Positions 6,840-14,576 of a stretch of DNA of 20,796 nt are shown here, piece by piece. The position numbers and the translations under genes were made by a program. The stretch is from assembly GCA_947258635.1 (NCBI GenBank), contig CAMYJM010000043.1, positions 5,618-26,413 on the forward strand. Reading direction: 5' to 3'. Numbering within the stretch: position 1 is the first letter of the stretch; each line of letters begins with the position of its first letter. The notes under the pieces are model-generated. The model saw only the letters and a list, made by a program, of their open reading frames with translations. It made no database searches and was not told where the DNA came from. The stretch is from an uncultured Acidimicrobiaceae bacterium. Its GTDB lineage: Bacteria; Actinomycetota; Acidimicrobiia; Spongiisociales; UBA5794.

Positions 6840-8336
6840 ATGTTGGGCGAGGTGATGCCCGTCTGGGTTGGCTGGCTGGGGCCGGCGGCGTTCGCCGGCG
6901 CCATCGCTGTGTGGGTCACGTTCGTCCCGGTGATGGTTCTATCGCAGGTGGGGCGCGCCTTGCGAGTGGACCGCCCCTGGACCGAGAGGGCAATGCTGGC
7001 GGCGGAAGGCCGCCTCGCCATAGTGATGGGCGCTGTGCTGTGGATTCCCCTGGCCGTCGGCCTACCCGGCGTGTTCGTGGGATCGTTCAGCCGAGTCCCG
7101 GGCCCGGCCCTGGTGGGCGTCGCCGCCGCTGTCGGCATGGGGGTGTCCCTGTACGCAGGATGGCGGTTCATTCGCCGGGATCTCGGCCAACCGGTTCCGG
7201 CCTTCGGGCCCTATTTGGCCCTCCTGGTGCGGAGATGGTGGCCGGTAGTGGCCCTGGTGGGGCTGGGTTTTGTCGCTCCGTCCCGGGTGACGAGTTGGTG
7301 GATGATCCCGTGGACGGTGGCGGCGCTGGCCGGCCTGTTCGGGCTGCGCTATCTCGCCGAGGCCTGGATGGCGGTGGGCGTAGCCCGTCCCGCCGCAGGT
7401 CGCCTCCAGGAGGCCGTGGCCCGCGCCGCCGCCAGGTTCGATTCCGCGCCGCCGCAGGCGTTTGTGCTGCGAACTCACGCCGCCAACGCCCTGGCGCTTC
7501 CGGTTCGCAATCTGATCATCTTCACGGAGCGCCTCGTTGAATTGCTGGACGACGAGGAGCTCGAGGCAATCGCCCTCCACGAGATCGCTCACCTCAACGA
7601 GCGCCGCGCCGTGACCCGGCTTCGCGTGGCGGGCACTCTGCTGTACTTGCCCTTTCTGGCCCTCCGCCCCCTGATCGGATCCGGGTTCTATGCCGTGGCC
7701 CTCGCTTTCCTGGGCGGGTTCGGGTTGCGCTTCATACTGATGCGGGTCAGCAAAGCCGAAGAGGCCCGGGCAGACAGTGAGGCCGTGGAACGGGCCCATG
7801 GGTCACGATCCCTGGGGACGGCTCTGCTGAAGATCCACAAGGCAGCCTTGGTCCCGGCGTTCACGAAACGAGATCCGCACGGCCCGTTGCACGAGCGGCT
7901 CGAGCGCGCCGGAATGGCGCTCGACTTCGAGCCGGTCCAAGCGCGATTCCGGGCCCGTCGCCTGGCGGTGGCGGGAACGCTCGCCCTGGTGCTGATCGTG
8001 GGCGCCATCTTCGGGATCTCGGCCGTCATCGACCCCTGGGATGGGGCCGCCGGCAGCCACGTGGCTCTGGCCTTCGGCTGGAATGAGGAGGATGTCCTCT
8101 GGTTGACCGGCTATCTGGCAACCGATGACGGCGATTTCGAGCGGGCCCTCCCGTACCTCGAGGAGGCGGCACTCCGGGGGCAGGTCGACGCCGTCGCCGT
8201 CCTGCCCTGGGTGCTCGGAGTCGCCGGCCGTTGTGACGACGTACCGGCGGCCCGGGACGCGCTGGTCGCGGCCGGCGGCCAGGACTCATCGGTTGATCTC
8301 GCCGATTTGTGGGTGGAGCGGTGTGCCGAGACGTAG
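6840..8336 (+). CDS. Multi-spanning M48-family metallopeptidase
   Basis: A 498-residue membrane protease. HEIAH at 247-251 is the HExxH zinc motif, and EEARAD at 308-313 would supply the third ligand Glu. Several hydrophobic segments precede the motif (about 11-36, 57-81, 89-109, 124-146, 152-180), one or two lie between the motif and the third ligand region (263-300), and one follows (375-397). The last 100 residues look like TPR/Sel1-type helical repeats (FERALPYLEEAALRGQVDA). The family includes HtpX and Ste24, which process or clear membrane proteins. I prefer ATG 6840 because AAGGA ends 9 nt upstream; GTGs at 6834 and 6837 and a TTG at 6810 are alternatives. It follows the MocA-like gene by about 60 nt and may be in the same transcript. 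Confidence 0.82.
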   Translation: MLGEVMPVWVGWLGPAAFAGAIAVWVTFVPVMVLSQVGRALRVDRPWTERAMLAAEGRLAIVMGAVLWIPLAVGLPGVFVGSFSRVPGPALVGVAAAVGMGVSLYAGWRFIRRDLGQPVPAFGPYLALLVRRWWPVVALVGLGFVAPSRVTSWWMIPWTVAALAGLFGLRYLAEAWMAVGVARPAAGRLQEAVARAAARFDSAPPQAFVLRTHAANALALPVRNLIIFTERLVELLDDEELEAIALHEIAHLNERRAVTRLRVAGTLLYLPFLALRPLIGSGFYAVALAFLGGFGLRFILMRVSKAEEARADSEAVERAHGSRSLGTALLKIHKAALVPAFTKRDPHGPLHERLERAGMALDFEPVQARFRARRLAVAGTLALVLIVGAIFGISAVIDPWDGAAGSHVALAFGWNEEDVLWLTGYLATDDGDFERALPYLEEAALRGQVDAVAVLPWVLGVAGRCDDVPAARDALVAAGGQDSSVDLADLWVERCAET

Positions 8337-8346
8337 GTGGGCGCGG

Positions 8347-8352
8347 TAGCTT
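8347..8352 (+). promoter_or_regulatory. Candidate -10 box of a leaderless AlaX-like gene
   Basis: TAGCTT ends 9 nt before GTG 8362, within the 25-nt gap after the protease gene, and no Shine-Dalgarno is present. This suggests a leaderless or very short-leader transcript. No -35 box is evident. Confidence 0.3.
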
Positions 8353-8361
8353 GATTGCACC

Positions 8362-9009
8362 GTGACTCTCATTCTCTTCTGGGACGATCCCTATGCCACG
8401 TCGCTGCCGGCATCGGTGGTAGCGGCGACAACTCACGAAGTCACTCTCGACCAAACGATCTTCTACGCCTTCGCAGGCGGTCAGGAGCGCGACCACGGGA
8501 CCATCGGGGGGCACGAGGTTCTCGATGCCCGTTGGGAGGGGCCCGACATCGTCTATCAGCTGGCGGCGGGCCACGGGCTCGATTGCGGCGAGGTCGTCGA
8601 GGTGGCGATCGACGGAACCCGGCGCGATCGGCTGCGTCGGCTCCACATGGCTACCGAGATCGTTCTCGAGGTGCTCACCCAGGACGACCCGGACCTGGAA
8701 AAGGTTGGCGCCCACATCGGCGCCGCCAAGGCTCGCATCGATTTCGCCTCCACCGTCACGCTCGGGGAGCGGCTCGCCCGTATCTCCGCAGCCGCCAACG
8801 GAGTTGTCGCCGCCGACCTTCCGATCAGCACCGGGTACAGCGACATGGCGAGGCAGCGCCGCTACTGGGAGATACCGGGCTTCGCCCGGGTGCCGTGTGT
8901 CGGGACGCTGCCGCGCCGCACCGGCGAGATCCAAGGGGTGACACTGCGGCGGAAAAACCCGGGGAAGGGCACGGAGCGCGTCGAGATCACGCTGGCCGAG
9001 GTGGTCTAG
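8362..9009 (+). CDS. AlaX-like alanyl-tRNA editing domain protein
   Basis: A 215-residue protein resembling the editing half of alanyl-tRNA synthetase (AlaX), which removes serine or glycine from mischarged tRNA-Ala. LDQTIFYAFAGGQERDHG at 29-46 matches the family's TxFYxxxGGQxxDxG block, DRLRRLHMATEIVLEVL at 89-105 is the first metal-binding segment, and VPCVGTLPRRTGEI at 177-190 aligns with the CGGTHxxxTGEIG block. Canonical zinc ligands are HxxxH and CxxxH. Here they read His95-x3-Glu99 and Cys179-x3-Leu183, so the metal site is altered. HxxxE occurs in some relatives I recall, but losing the last His is odder. The GTG start has no Shine-Dalgarno. Its TAG overlaps the stop codon of the convergent GTPase. 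Confidence 0.75.
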   Translation: MTLILFWDDPYATSLPASVVAATTHEVTLDQTIFYAFAGGQERDHGTIGGHEVLDARWEGPDIVYQLAAGHGLDCGEVVEVAIDGTRRDRLRRLHMATEIVLEVLTQDDPDLEKVGAHIGAAKARIDFASTVTLGERLARISAAANGVVAADLPISTGYSDMARQRRYWEIPGFARVPCVGTLPRRTGEIQGVTLRRKNPGKGTERVEITLAEVV

Positions 9010-9437
9010 CGGCCCGAGCCCTCGACGTCGGCGACGGCGGCGGCCATCGTCGCCCACCGATCGAGCTCGGCGTCGACCGGAGCCACCACCAGACGGCCGG
9101 CGCCATCCTCGATGGCGGCAGTGATCTCTGTGCCGGCTCGCCGGCCGCGCCGTCTCGCCCCGATCCCGGAGAAGAGCTTGGCTCCAGTCGCCAGCAGCAA
9201 CCCGAGGCCCAGTCCACCCAATAGCAGCAGCGTGGGTATGGGCCAGCCGCCGACCTCGGGAGTCAGCCGGTCGCTGGGGATCCGTAACCAATCGAGCACG
9301 AGCAGAATCAGCAGCCAGATCCCGCCGGCCGCAGCAGTGAGCCCCAGGAGCCGCTGCAACCAACCGACGGCGGCCCACCAGCGAGGTCCCGCCGCCGTGG
9401 AGCCGGCGACGGTCGTGATCCGATTGCCCAGCTCAGC
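9006..9437 (-). pseudogene. C-terminal membrane part of the frameshifted second GTPase
   Basis: This segment continues the GTPase gene 9308-10522 in another frame. It opens at about 9437 with AELGNRITTVAGSTAAGPRW, then WAAVGWLQ, two hydrophobic helices (LLGLTAAAGGIWLLILLVL and IPTLLLLGGLGLGLLLATG), a basic GARRRGRRAG patch and a VAPVDAELDRW tail. Such a helical hairpin with an Arg-rich stretch is how proteins of this GTPase family normally end, whereas the other frame ends in a Pro/Gly/Ser/Arg-rich tail with no membrane segment. Joining the frames gives about 505 residues, close to the partner's 564. No start codon with a ribosome binding site supports independent translation. A sequencing or assembly error is as likely as a real mutation. 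Confidence 0.75.
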
Positions 9438-10522
9438 GACAAGGCACGCCGATCGGCATACGACTTGAGGGCGAGCTGGAGCCGCGGCTCGTCGATCGGG
9501 ATCGCCGTCTGCGACCCGGAGCGTGCCGGCGGCGGCGGGCGCAGCCGGCTTAGGGGGTGCTTGCGGAACCGGCGCAGCCAGCGGGTGAACGGCCAGCCGG
9601 TGGCGAGGGCTGCGTCGTGACGGAAAGCGGCGGCAACAGTGGCGCTCACCGCCCCGGCCCCGGCAGCCTCGCCAAGGCCGGCTGCCAGATCCCGGCGGTC
9701 CGAGCGGGAGTCCTTCTCCGCCGGTGGCGTCTTCAGCTCACCGAGGCCGGCAGCCACCGTTCTCAGATCGGCGTCGATCCGGGCCAGCGCCCCGTTGCGG
9801 GCCGCGACCCGATCCGCCAGTAGCGTCGCCAGCTCTTCGAGACCCCGACCCGTCACCGTGGAGGTGATGATCACCGCCGGGTCGGCCAGCCCGTCGGCCG
9901 CGAGGAGGCGGACGGCATCCTTCCTCCAGGCATCGTGGCCCGCGTCTTCGACGAGGTCCGACTGGTGGAGGAGGAACGCCATCACGTCGCCGTGGGCCGC
10001 CAGCCGCGCCAGATATCTCTCATGCAAGACCTGGTCGGCGTATTTCTGCGGGTCGAGCACCCAGATGAGCAGGTCGACGTGAGCTACGAAGTGGTCCACC
10101 TGCAATCGATGCGAAACCTCGACCGAGTCGTGGTCGGGGAGATCGATCAGCACGAGGCCATCGAGAGCCGCCCGCCCGTTGGCCCCGTGGCGATGGCGCA
10201 CTCCGAGCCATTGGAGAAGTGGGCCGGCGTCTTTCGGGCCGAACACCGCGGCGCGGGCTTCAGCGGTGGTGGGCCTGGTGAGACCGACGGGGGCGATGTC
10301 CTCACCGACGATGGCGTTGAACACCGAAGACTTGCCGCTACCCGTGGCCCCGGCGAGGGCGACAACCGTGAAGTCGGTGCCGTGGCGGAGCCGATCGGTA
10401 GCGTGGTCGATAGCCGCCGTTGCCATATCGGCAACCCCTCCGGGGACGATTCCGGCGCCGATCTCGAGAACCCGGCCGAGGGACTCGAGGCGCTCTGCCA
10501 GCCGAGACGGCGCTCCCGTCAC
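9308..10522 (-). CDS. Dynamin/YfjP-like GTPase, downstream member of a pair (frameshifted near 9437)
   Basis: A P-loop GTPase of 404 residues as read, of which about the first 360 look authentic. GATGSGKSS at 58-66 is the G1 loop, RPTT at 83-86 a likely G2, DLPDHD at 127-132 the G3 switch, and HQSD at 186-189 stands where NKxD (G4) is expected. Helical regions follow, then PLSRLRPPPPARSGS. Near 9437 the frame is lost; the expected membrane hairpin continues in another frame down to 9006. The GTG start overlaps the upstream GTPase stop by 4 nt (GTGA), so the two proteins are probably made together. Tandem GTPase pairs with membrane C-termini recall bacterial dynamin-like proteins acting as hetero-oligomers. 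The role is not established. Confidence 0.8.
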   Translation of the reverse strand: MTGAPSRLAERLESLGRVLEIGAGIVPGGVADMATAAIDHATDRLRHGTDFTVVALAGATGSGKSSVFNAIVGEDIAPVGLTRPTTAEARAAVFGPKDAGPLLQWLGVRHRHGANGRAALDGLVLIDLPDHDSVEVSHRLQVDHFVAHVDLLIWVLDPQKYADQVLHERYLARLAAHGDVMAFLLHQSDLVEDAGHDAWRKDAVRLLAADGLADPAVIITSTVTGRGLEELATLLADRVAARNGALARIDADLRTVAAGLGELKTPPAEKDSRSDRRDLAAGLGEAAGAGAVSATVAAAFRHDAALATGWPFTRWLRRFRKHPLSRLRPPPPARSGSQTAIPIDEPRLQLALKSYADRRALSLSWAIGSRPSPAPRRRDLAGGPPSVGCSGSWGSLLRPAGSGC

Positions 10523-12213
10523 GCGGCCCTCCCGTCGATCGATGCCCCCAGGGCGCGGACGCGCGCCCCGTCTTCTGCAGTGGGCCCGTCCTCGAGGCGC
10601 CGCCGAAACCGGGCGGCCTCAGCGTCGAAGAGGCGCTCGACACGCTCGATCAGGTTGGCGCGCGCCTGGCGAGCGAGATCCCGCACCGCGTTCTCGCCGA
10701 ACATCGCGGTCAGTAGCGCCTGGCTCACCGTCGCCGCTCCGCCGGCAACGGCGACCTCGCCCCCGGTGATTCCGCCCGTATGGGCGAACATCACCACCAT
10801 CAACGAGACGCCGATCGTGTTGATACCCAGAGACAGCGCCCGGGCGGCGAGGCGCTTGCCTTCCGCCTGCTGCCGCACCAGGCCGAGCACGTGGTCTTGC
10901 CACGCCCTTATCTCGGCTTCCGCCTCGGCACCAAGCGAGCCGGCAGGGCGCGCCAGGCTGCGGGCGTCCTCGCTGAGGAGCTGGCGACCGGCCGGGCTGT
11001 TCTCCCAGCGCGCCACGGTGGCGTCGGCGGCGCCGTCGGCCGCCTCCATGATCGTCGCCGCCAGGCTCGATGTGAGCTCGCCCTGGACTTCGGCGGCTGC
11101 CGACGGCCCGCCGACGAAGACCGTGCGGAACGCGTCGCGGAGCCTCGAGATGCCGCCCTGGAGCGAGCGCATGATCTGGCCGCCCCCAACGTATTCCTGC
11201 CACCTGGCCAGAACCTCCCCGCGCAGCAGGGTCCCCGCTTCGACCCGCTCCCCGAATGCGGTCTTCGCCTGGTGGTAGTTGTGATCGACGATTGAGTTGA
11301 GGTCGGCCAGGGCGGCGGCTTCTCGCTCCACGCCGGATGCAATCCGGTCGAGGCGCGCCGGGATCGACGCCACGGCGCCTTCGATCGTCGTCTGCACCAG
11401 CCGGCGGCGGTCTCCCGCCTGGGCGGCCCGGTCGATCAGCCAGGCCCGGATGTCGGCAATCTGGGCCGCCGGGATTCGATTCTGCTTGAGCCGAGTTTCC
11501 GTTATGGGAAACACTGAGACGCCGCCGAGGTCGTGAGCGTCGAGCATGATCGCAAAATGGGAGGTGACTTCGGCTTCACCACCCCGGGGGATCCGGTTGA
11601 TGGCAACGGCCATGGCGATGGCGCGCTCGCGGGCCATCGCCAGGTAGTCCCAGGGCACCGCATCGGCGTAGCGGGCGGCGGTGGTGACGAAGAGCCACAG
11701 GTCGGCGGCACCGAGCAGCTGGGCGGCCAGTTCGTGGTTGCCGATTTCCACCGAGTCGATGTCGGGCGTGTCGAGCACTGCCAGCCCCTCAGGGAGCACC
11801 TCCGAGGTGACGATCCGCAGGCCGTTGCCGGTGCCGTCGCCGCGGCCGGTGATGCGCGGCAAGTCGGGAAGCACCCCGCCCTCGGTGAACCAGCGCCGCG
11901 ACGACGGGTGGCACACCAGCACCGGGATCCGTGTCGTCGGGCGCAGCAGCCCGGTGGCGGTGACGTCGGCGCCGATCAGCGAGTTGGTGATTGTCGACTT
12001 TCCGGCGCCCGTCGAGCCGCCGATCGCAGCCAGAAGGGGCGCGTCGAGATTGTTGAGGCGGGGCAGTAGGTAGTCATCGATCTGCTCTGCGAGCTGCTTG
12101 ATGAGGTGTCGCGTCTCGGCGGAGCCGTCGATGGCGGGGCCCCGTGGTATCGAATCGAGCCCGGATCGCAGGCGCGACAGCTGCGCGGTCAGTGTTGCGG
12201 TGTCCCAGGCCAT
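10519..12213 (-). CDS. Membrane-associated dynamin/YfjP-like GTPase, upstream member of a pair
   Basis: A 564-residue GTPase. GGSTGAGKST at 65-74 is the G1 P-loop, RPTTR at 91-95 a likely G2, DTPDID at 147-152 the G3 motif, and NRIP at 205-208 occupies the G4 position, lacking the Asp that normally reads guanine. A long helical stalk-like region (about 280-450) leads to a hydrophobic, Gly-rich segment (about 466-515: SLGINTIGVSLMVVMF, then GGEVAVAGGAATVSQALL), then an Arg-rich C-terminal helix. Large GTPase head, helical stalk and late hydrophobic hairpin are dynamin-like features. It heads a two-gene unit, overlapping its partner by 4 nt. A TAATCT box 8 nt before the ATG and no Shine-Dalgarno suggest a leaderless transcript. 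Confidence 0.85.
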   Translation of the reverse strand: MAWDTATLTAQLSRLRSGLDSIPRGPAIDGSAETRHLIKQLAEQIDDYLLPRLNNLDAPLLAAIGGSTGAGKSTITNSLIGADVTATGLLRPTTRIPVLVCHPSSRRWFTEGGVLPDLPRITGRGDGTGNGLRIVTSEVLPEGLAVLDTPDIDSVEIGNHELAAQLLGAADLWLFVTTAARYADAVPWDYLAMARERAIAMAVAINRIPRGGEAEVTSHFAIMLDAHDLGGVSVFPITETRLKQNRIPAAQIADIRAWLIDRAAQAGDRRRLVQTTIEGAVASIPARLDRIASGVEREAAALADLNSIVDHNYHQAKTAFGERVEAGTLLRGEVLARWQEYVGGGQIMRSLQGGISRLRDAFRTVFVGGPSAAAEVQGELTSSLAATIMEAADGAADATVARWENSPAGRQLLSEDARSLARPAGSLGAEAEAEIRAWQDHVLGLVRQQAEGKRLAARALSLGINTIGVSLMVVMFAHTGGITGGEVAVAGGAATVSQALLTAMFGENAVRDLARQARANLIERVERLFDAEAARFRRRLEDGPTAEDGARVRALGASIDGRAA

Positions 12214-12221
12214 ATCGACAC

Positions 12222-12227
12222 AGATTA
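12222..12227 (-). promoter_or_regulatory. Candidate -10 box of the GTPase operon
   Basis: TAATCT on the minus strand, followed by 8 nt and the ATG of the first GTPase. It is a good match to TAnnnT, and no Shine-Dalgarno lies between. This would make the GTPase pair a leaderless operon separate from the hydantoinase unit, which ends 60 nt upstream. Confidence 0.4.
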
Positions 12228-12273
12228 GGGTCCCGCCGGAGCTGGGCCCGAGTCGCCGCGGTCCGGATGCCGG

Positions 12274-13644
12274 TCAATCTCGGGGGACGAACGCGCCCCG
12301 GCCGGGCCGGAGCGTGGCGGCGGCGCCGTCCACGATCACGTCGCCCCGGGCCACCACCATGCCGGCTCTGCCTCGCAGCTGCATGCCTTCATAGGGCGTG
12401 TAGCCGACGTTGTCGTGGAGGTCGGTCCAGCGCACGGTCCATGCCGACTCGTCCCAGATGACAAGGTCGGCATCAGCTCCCACCTGCAGCGATCCCTTGC
12501 GGGGATACATCCCGCAAACCTGAGCCGGATTGGCCGCCACCAGCCGGACGAAATCGCTCATCGCAAGCGGCCCCGCGGCCACGGCGGCCGTGTACAGCAG
12601 CGCCAGCCGCAGCTCGGCGCCGGGCAGCCCGTTGGCCGCCTCGGTGAAGGCGGTCGCCGGCCCGTGCGGCAGCTTCTGGTCCATGGTGTAGGGCGAGTGG
12701 TCCGAGGCGACGACGGCGATGTCTCCCGCGGCGAGTTGGGCGAGCAGCCCGGTGCGCTCAGCGGGGCCACGCAGTGGCGGACTGCACATGTAGGGCGCCG
12801 CCGTCTCGATCGGGTCACCGTAGGCGGCTTCGTCGAGAATGAGATAGTGCGGGCAGGTTTCGGCGACGACATCGACGCCCCGCTCGCGGGCGGCGCGCAC
12901 CAGGTCGATGGCTTGCGGTGTCGAGATGTGCGCCAGGTATAGAGAGGCTCCGGCGGCCTCGGCCAGCGCGATCGCCTGGGCGACACCGGACCACTCGGCG
13001 CCCCGACTGTGCGAGTGAGCGTGCGAGTCGGCACCGAGCCGGCCGGCGGCGACCCGTGCATCCCGCCCCCACCCCACGATGGCGTCGTCCTCGGCGTGGA
13101 CCATGACGGCGAGCCCGGCGGCGCCGGCCGCCTGCATCAGCTCGATCGCTTGGTTGCCCGCCACCTTGAGCCGATCGTACGTGAGGTAGATCTTCGCAGC
13201 CGCCAGGCCGGCGGCGGCAACGGTGGCGAACTCGGTCGGAGCCGGATCCCGCCAGTCGGTGACGATGAGGTGCATGCCGTAGTCGATCGTCATCTCGGCC
13301 GCCGCCCGTTCCATGGCGTCATCGACCACGGCGCGTATCGAAGTGCCGCGGTGTTGGGCGGCGAACGGGACCACGGTGGTGGTGCCGCCGAATGCCGCCG
13401 AGCGCGAGCCGGTCCAGAAGTCATCGGCGGTCATGTCACCCTTCGAGGACAGCTGGCCGAGGTGGACGTGGCTGTCGACGCCGCCCGGCATGACGTAGGC
13501 TCCGGCCGCGTCGATCTCGCGAGCAGCCGTGCCGAGTTCGGTTCCGACGGCGGCGATGCGTCTCTCGCTGACGCCGATATCGCCGGTGCTCTCACCGGCC
13601 GCGTCAACCAGGCGCCCGTTGCGAATGACGAGGTCGAAGCTCAT
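12274..13644 (-). CDS. Dihydropyrimidinase/D-hydantoinase family cyclic amidohydrolase
   Basis: A 456-residue binuclear metal amidohydrolase. The metal ligands of the family are all visible: His59 and His61 (GGVDSHVHLG), Lys151 (AAKIYLTYD, the carboxylated bridging lysine), His183 (VMVHAEDD), His239 (YLAHIST) and Asp315 (VASDHSPY). TADDFWTGSRSAAFGGTTTV at 72-91 and PHYLILDE at 265-272 are typical of dihydropyrimidinases and hydantoinases. It opens cyclic amides such as dihydrouracil or 5-substituted hydantoins to N-carbamoyl products; allantoinase is a possible alternative. Its ATG overlaps the DapA-like stop (ATGA), and it is last in a three-gene unit starting with a racemase, which favours a hydantoin-type substrate. 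No N-carbamoyl amidohydrolase is present in the window to finish the pathway. Confidence 0.9.
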   Translation of the reverse strand: MSFDLVIRNGRLVDAAGESTGDIGVSERRIAAVGTELGTAAREIDAAGAYVMPGGVDSHVHLGQLSSKGDMTADDFWTGSRSAAFGGTTTVVPFAAQHRGTSIRAVVDDAMERAAAEMTIDYGMHLIVTDWRDPAPTEFATVAAAGLAAAKIYLTYDRLKVAGNQAIELMQAAGAAGLAVMVHAEDDAIVGWGRDARVAAGRLGADSHAHSHSRGAEWSGVAQAIALAEAAGASLYLAHISTPQAIDLVRAARERGVDVVAETCPHYLILDEAAYGDPIETAAPYMCSPPLRGPAERTGLLAQLAAGDIAVVASDHSPYTMDQKLPHGPATAFTEAANGLPGAELRLALLYTAAVAAGPLAMSDFVRLVAANPAQVCGMYPRKGSLQVGADADLVIWDESAWTVRWTDLHDNVGYTPYEGMQLRGRAGMVVARGDVIVDGAAATLRPGRGAFVPRD

Positions 13645-14576
13645 CTGGCCAGCTCGGTGATCGGCCTGCCGGTGGCGGCTTCGAGCCGTTCGAGCAGCGA
13701 GTCGAGCTCGGCGTGGTCGAGCGCGGTGAGTGGCTTGACCGGGAAGCGGGCCCGGGCCGTGGCGATCGCGCCCCGGCGGCGCAGGATCTCTTTGCGCACC
13801 GCGATGCCGGTTCGCAGCTCATGGCGGTTCACGGGGAGATACCGGTCGAACAGGTCTTCGGCGGCGGTTCGCTGCCCGTCGCCGTGCAGCTTGACGACCT
13901 GCGCCAGCGCGTCGGGAAAGGCAAATCCCGTCATGGCCCCGTCGGCCCCGCGGTCGAGCTCTTGGACCAGGTGGATCCCGTTGTTTCCCGTGAGGATCGG
14001 CACCCGGCGCAGCCCGGCCTGTTCCGCTTCCCGGATCGCCGCCAGCTTGCCCAGTCCCGGTTCGTCTTCGGCCTTGAGCATCGCCACCGAGGGGCACGAT
14101 TCGATGATTCCCTTCCAGGCCTCGAGCGAGATGTGGACACCTGAAGCCTTGGGGAAGTCCTGCACGCAGATCGGAACTTCCAGCCCCAATTCGGCGGCGA
14201 CATGACTGAAGTAGGCGACCACCGCCGCATCGCCCTGGAGCCCGGCCAGCGGCTGCAGCATGACCCCGACACAGCCCCGGCCCATGCCATACTCGGCCAG
14301 CGACGTGACCCGCGGTAGCGAGGCATCGGAGACGCCGACGAGGATGGGGATGCGGCCGGCCACCGCCTCTAATGCGGCGTCGACCACGGCCCGGGCGTCG
14401 CCGTCGGTCATCCGATGGGCCTCTCCCATCACGCCGAGCAGAGTCACCCCGACGGCGCCGCAGTTGACGTAGAAATCCATGAGCGGGCCGATCCCGGCGT
14501 GGTCGATGGCGCCGTCGGCCGTCAGCGGGGTCACGGCGATGGCGACGAAGCCCTCCTCGGGCAGTCCGGCCGGCAT
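13641..14576 (-). CDS. DapA/NAL-superfamily lyase with atypical active site
   Basis: A 311-residue (beta/alpha)8 protein of the dihydrodipicolinate synthase/N-acetylneuraminate lyase superfamily. The Schiff-base Lys168 is present (VAMLKAEDE). The motif that is GTTGE in DapA reads GVMGE (48-52), losing both proton-relay threonines, and the YNxP tyrosine position reads QDFP (139-142). It is therefore unlikely to be housekeeping DapA; pyruvate-aldolase or keto-acid chemistry by a family of unknown function fits better. ATG 14576 is chosen because it shares a base with the racemase stop (TGATG), although the frame is open to 14627. The 3' end overlaps the hydantoinase start. Family membership is firm; the reaction is unknown. 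Confidence 0.85.
   Translation of the reverse strand: MPAGLPEEGFVAIAVTPLTADGAIDHAGIGPLMDFYVNCGAVGVTLLGVMGEAHRMTDGDARAVVDAALEAVAGRIPILVGVSDASLPRVTSLAEYGMGRGCVGVMLQPLAGLQGDAAVVAYFSHVAAELGLEVPICVQDFPKASGVHISLEAWKGIIESCPSVAMLKAEDEPGLGKLAAIREAEQAGLRRVPILTGNNGIHLVQELDRGADGAMTGFAFPDALAQVVKLHGDGQRTAAEDLFDRYLPVNRHELRTGIAVRKEILRRRGAIATARARFPVKPLTALDHAELDSLLERLEAATGRPITELAR

Noticed and set aside
8026..9378. 450-codon open frame on the minus strand under the AlaX-like gene
   Set aside because: It overlaps the whole AlaX-like gene and the GTPase C-terminus and is low-complexity and Arg/Pro/Gly-rich, with no motif.
9430..9445. Programmed ribosomal frameshift in the second GTPase
   Set aside because: No slippery heptamer or stimulatory structure is visible; a simple one-base indel explains the pattern.
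13009..14205. 398-codon plus-strand frame opposite the hydantoinase and the lyase
   Set aside because: It spans two well-supported genes on the other strand and shows no family feature.
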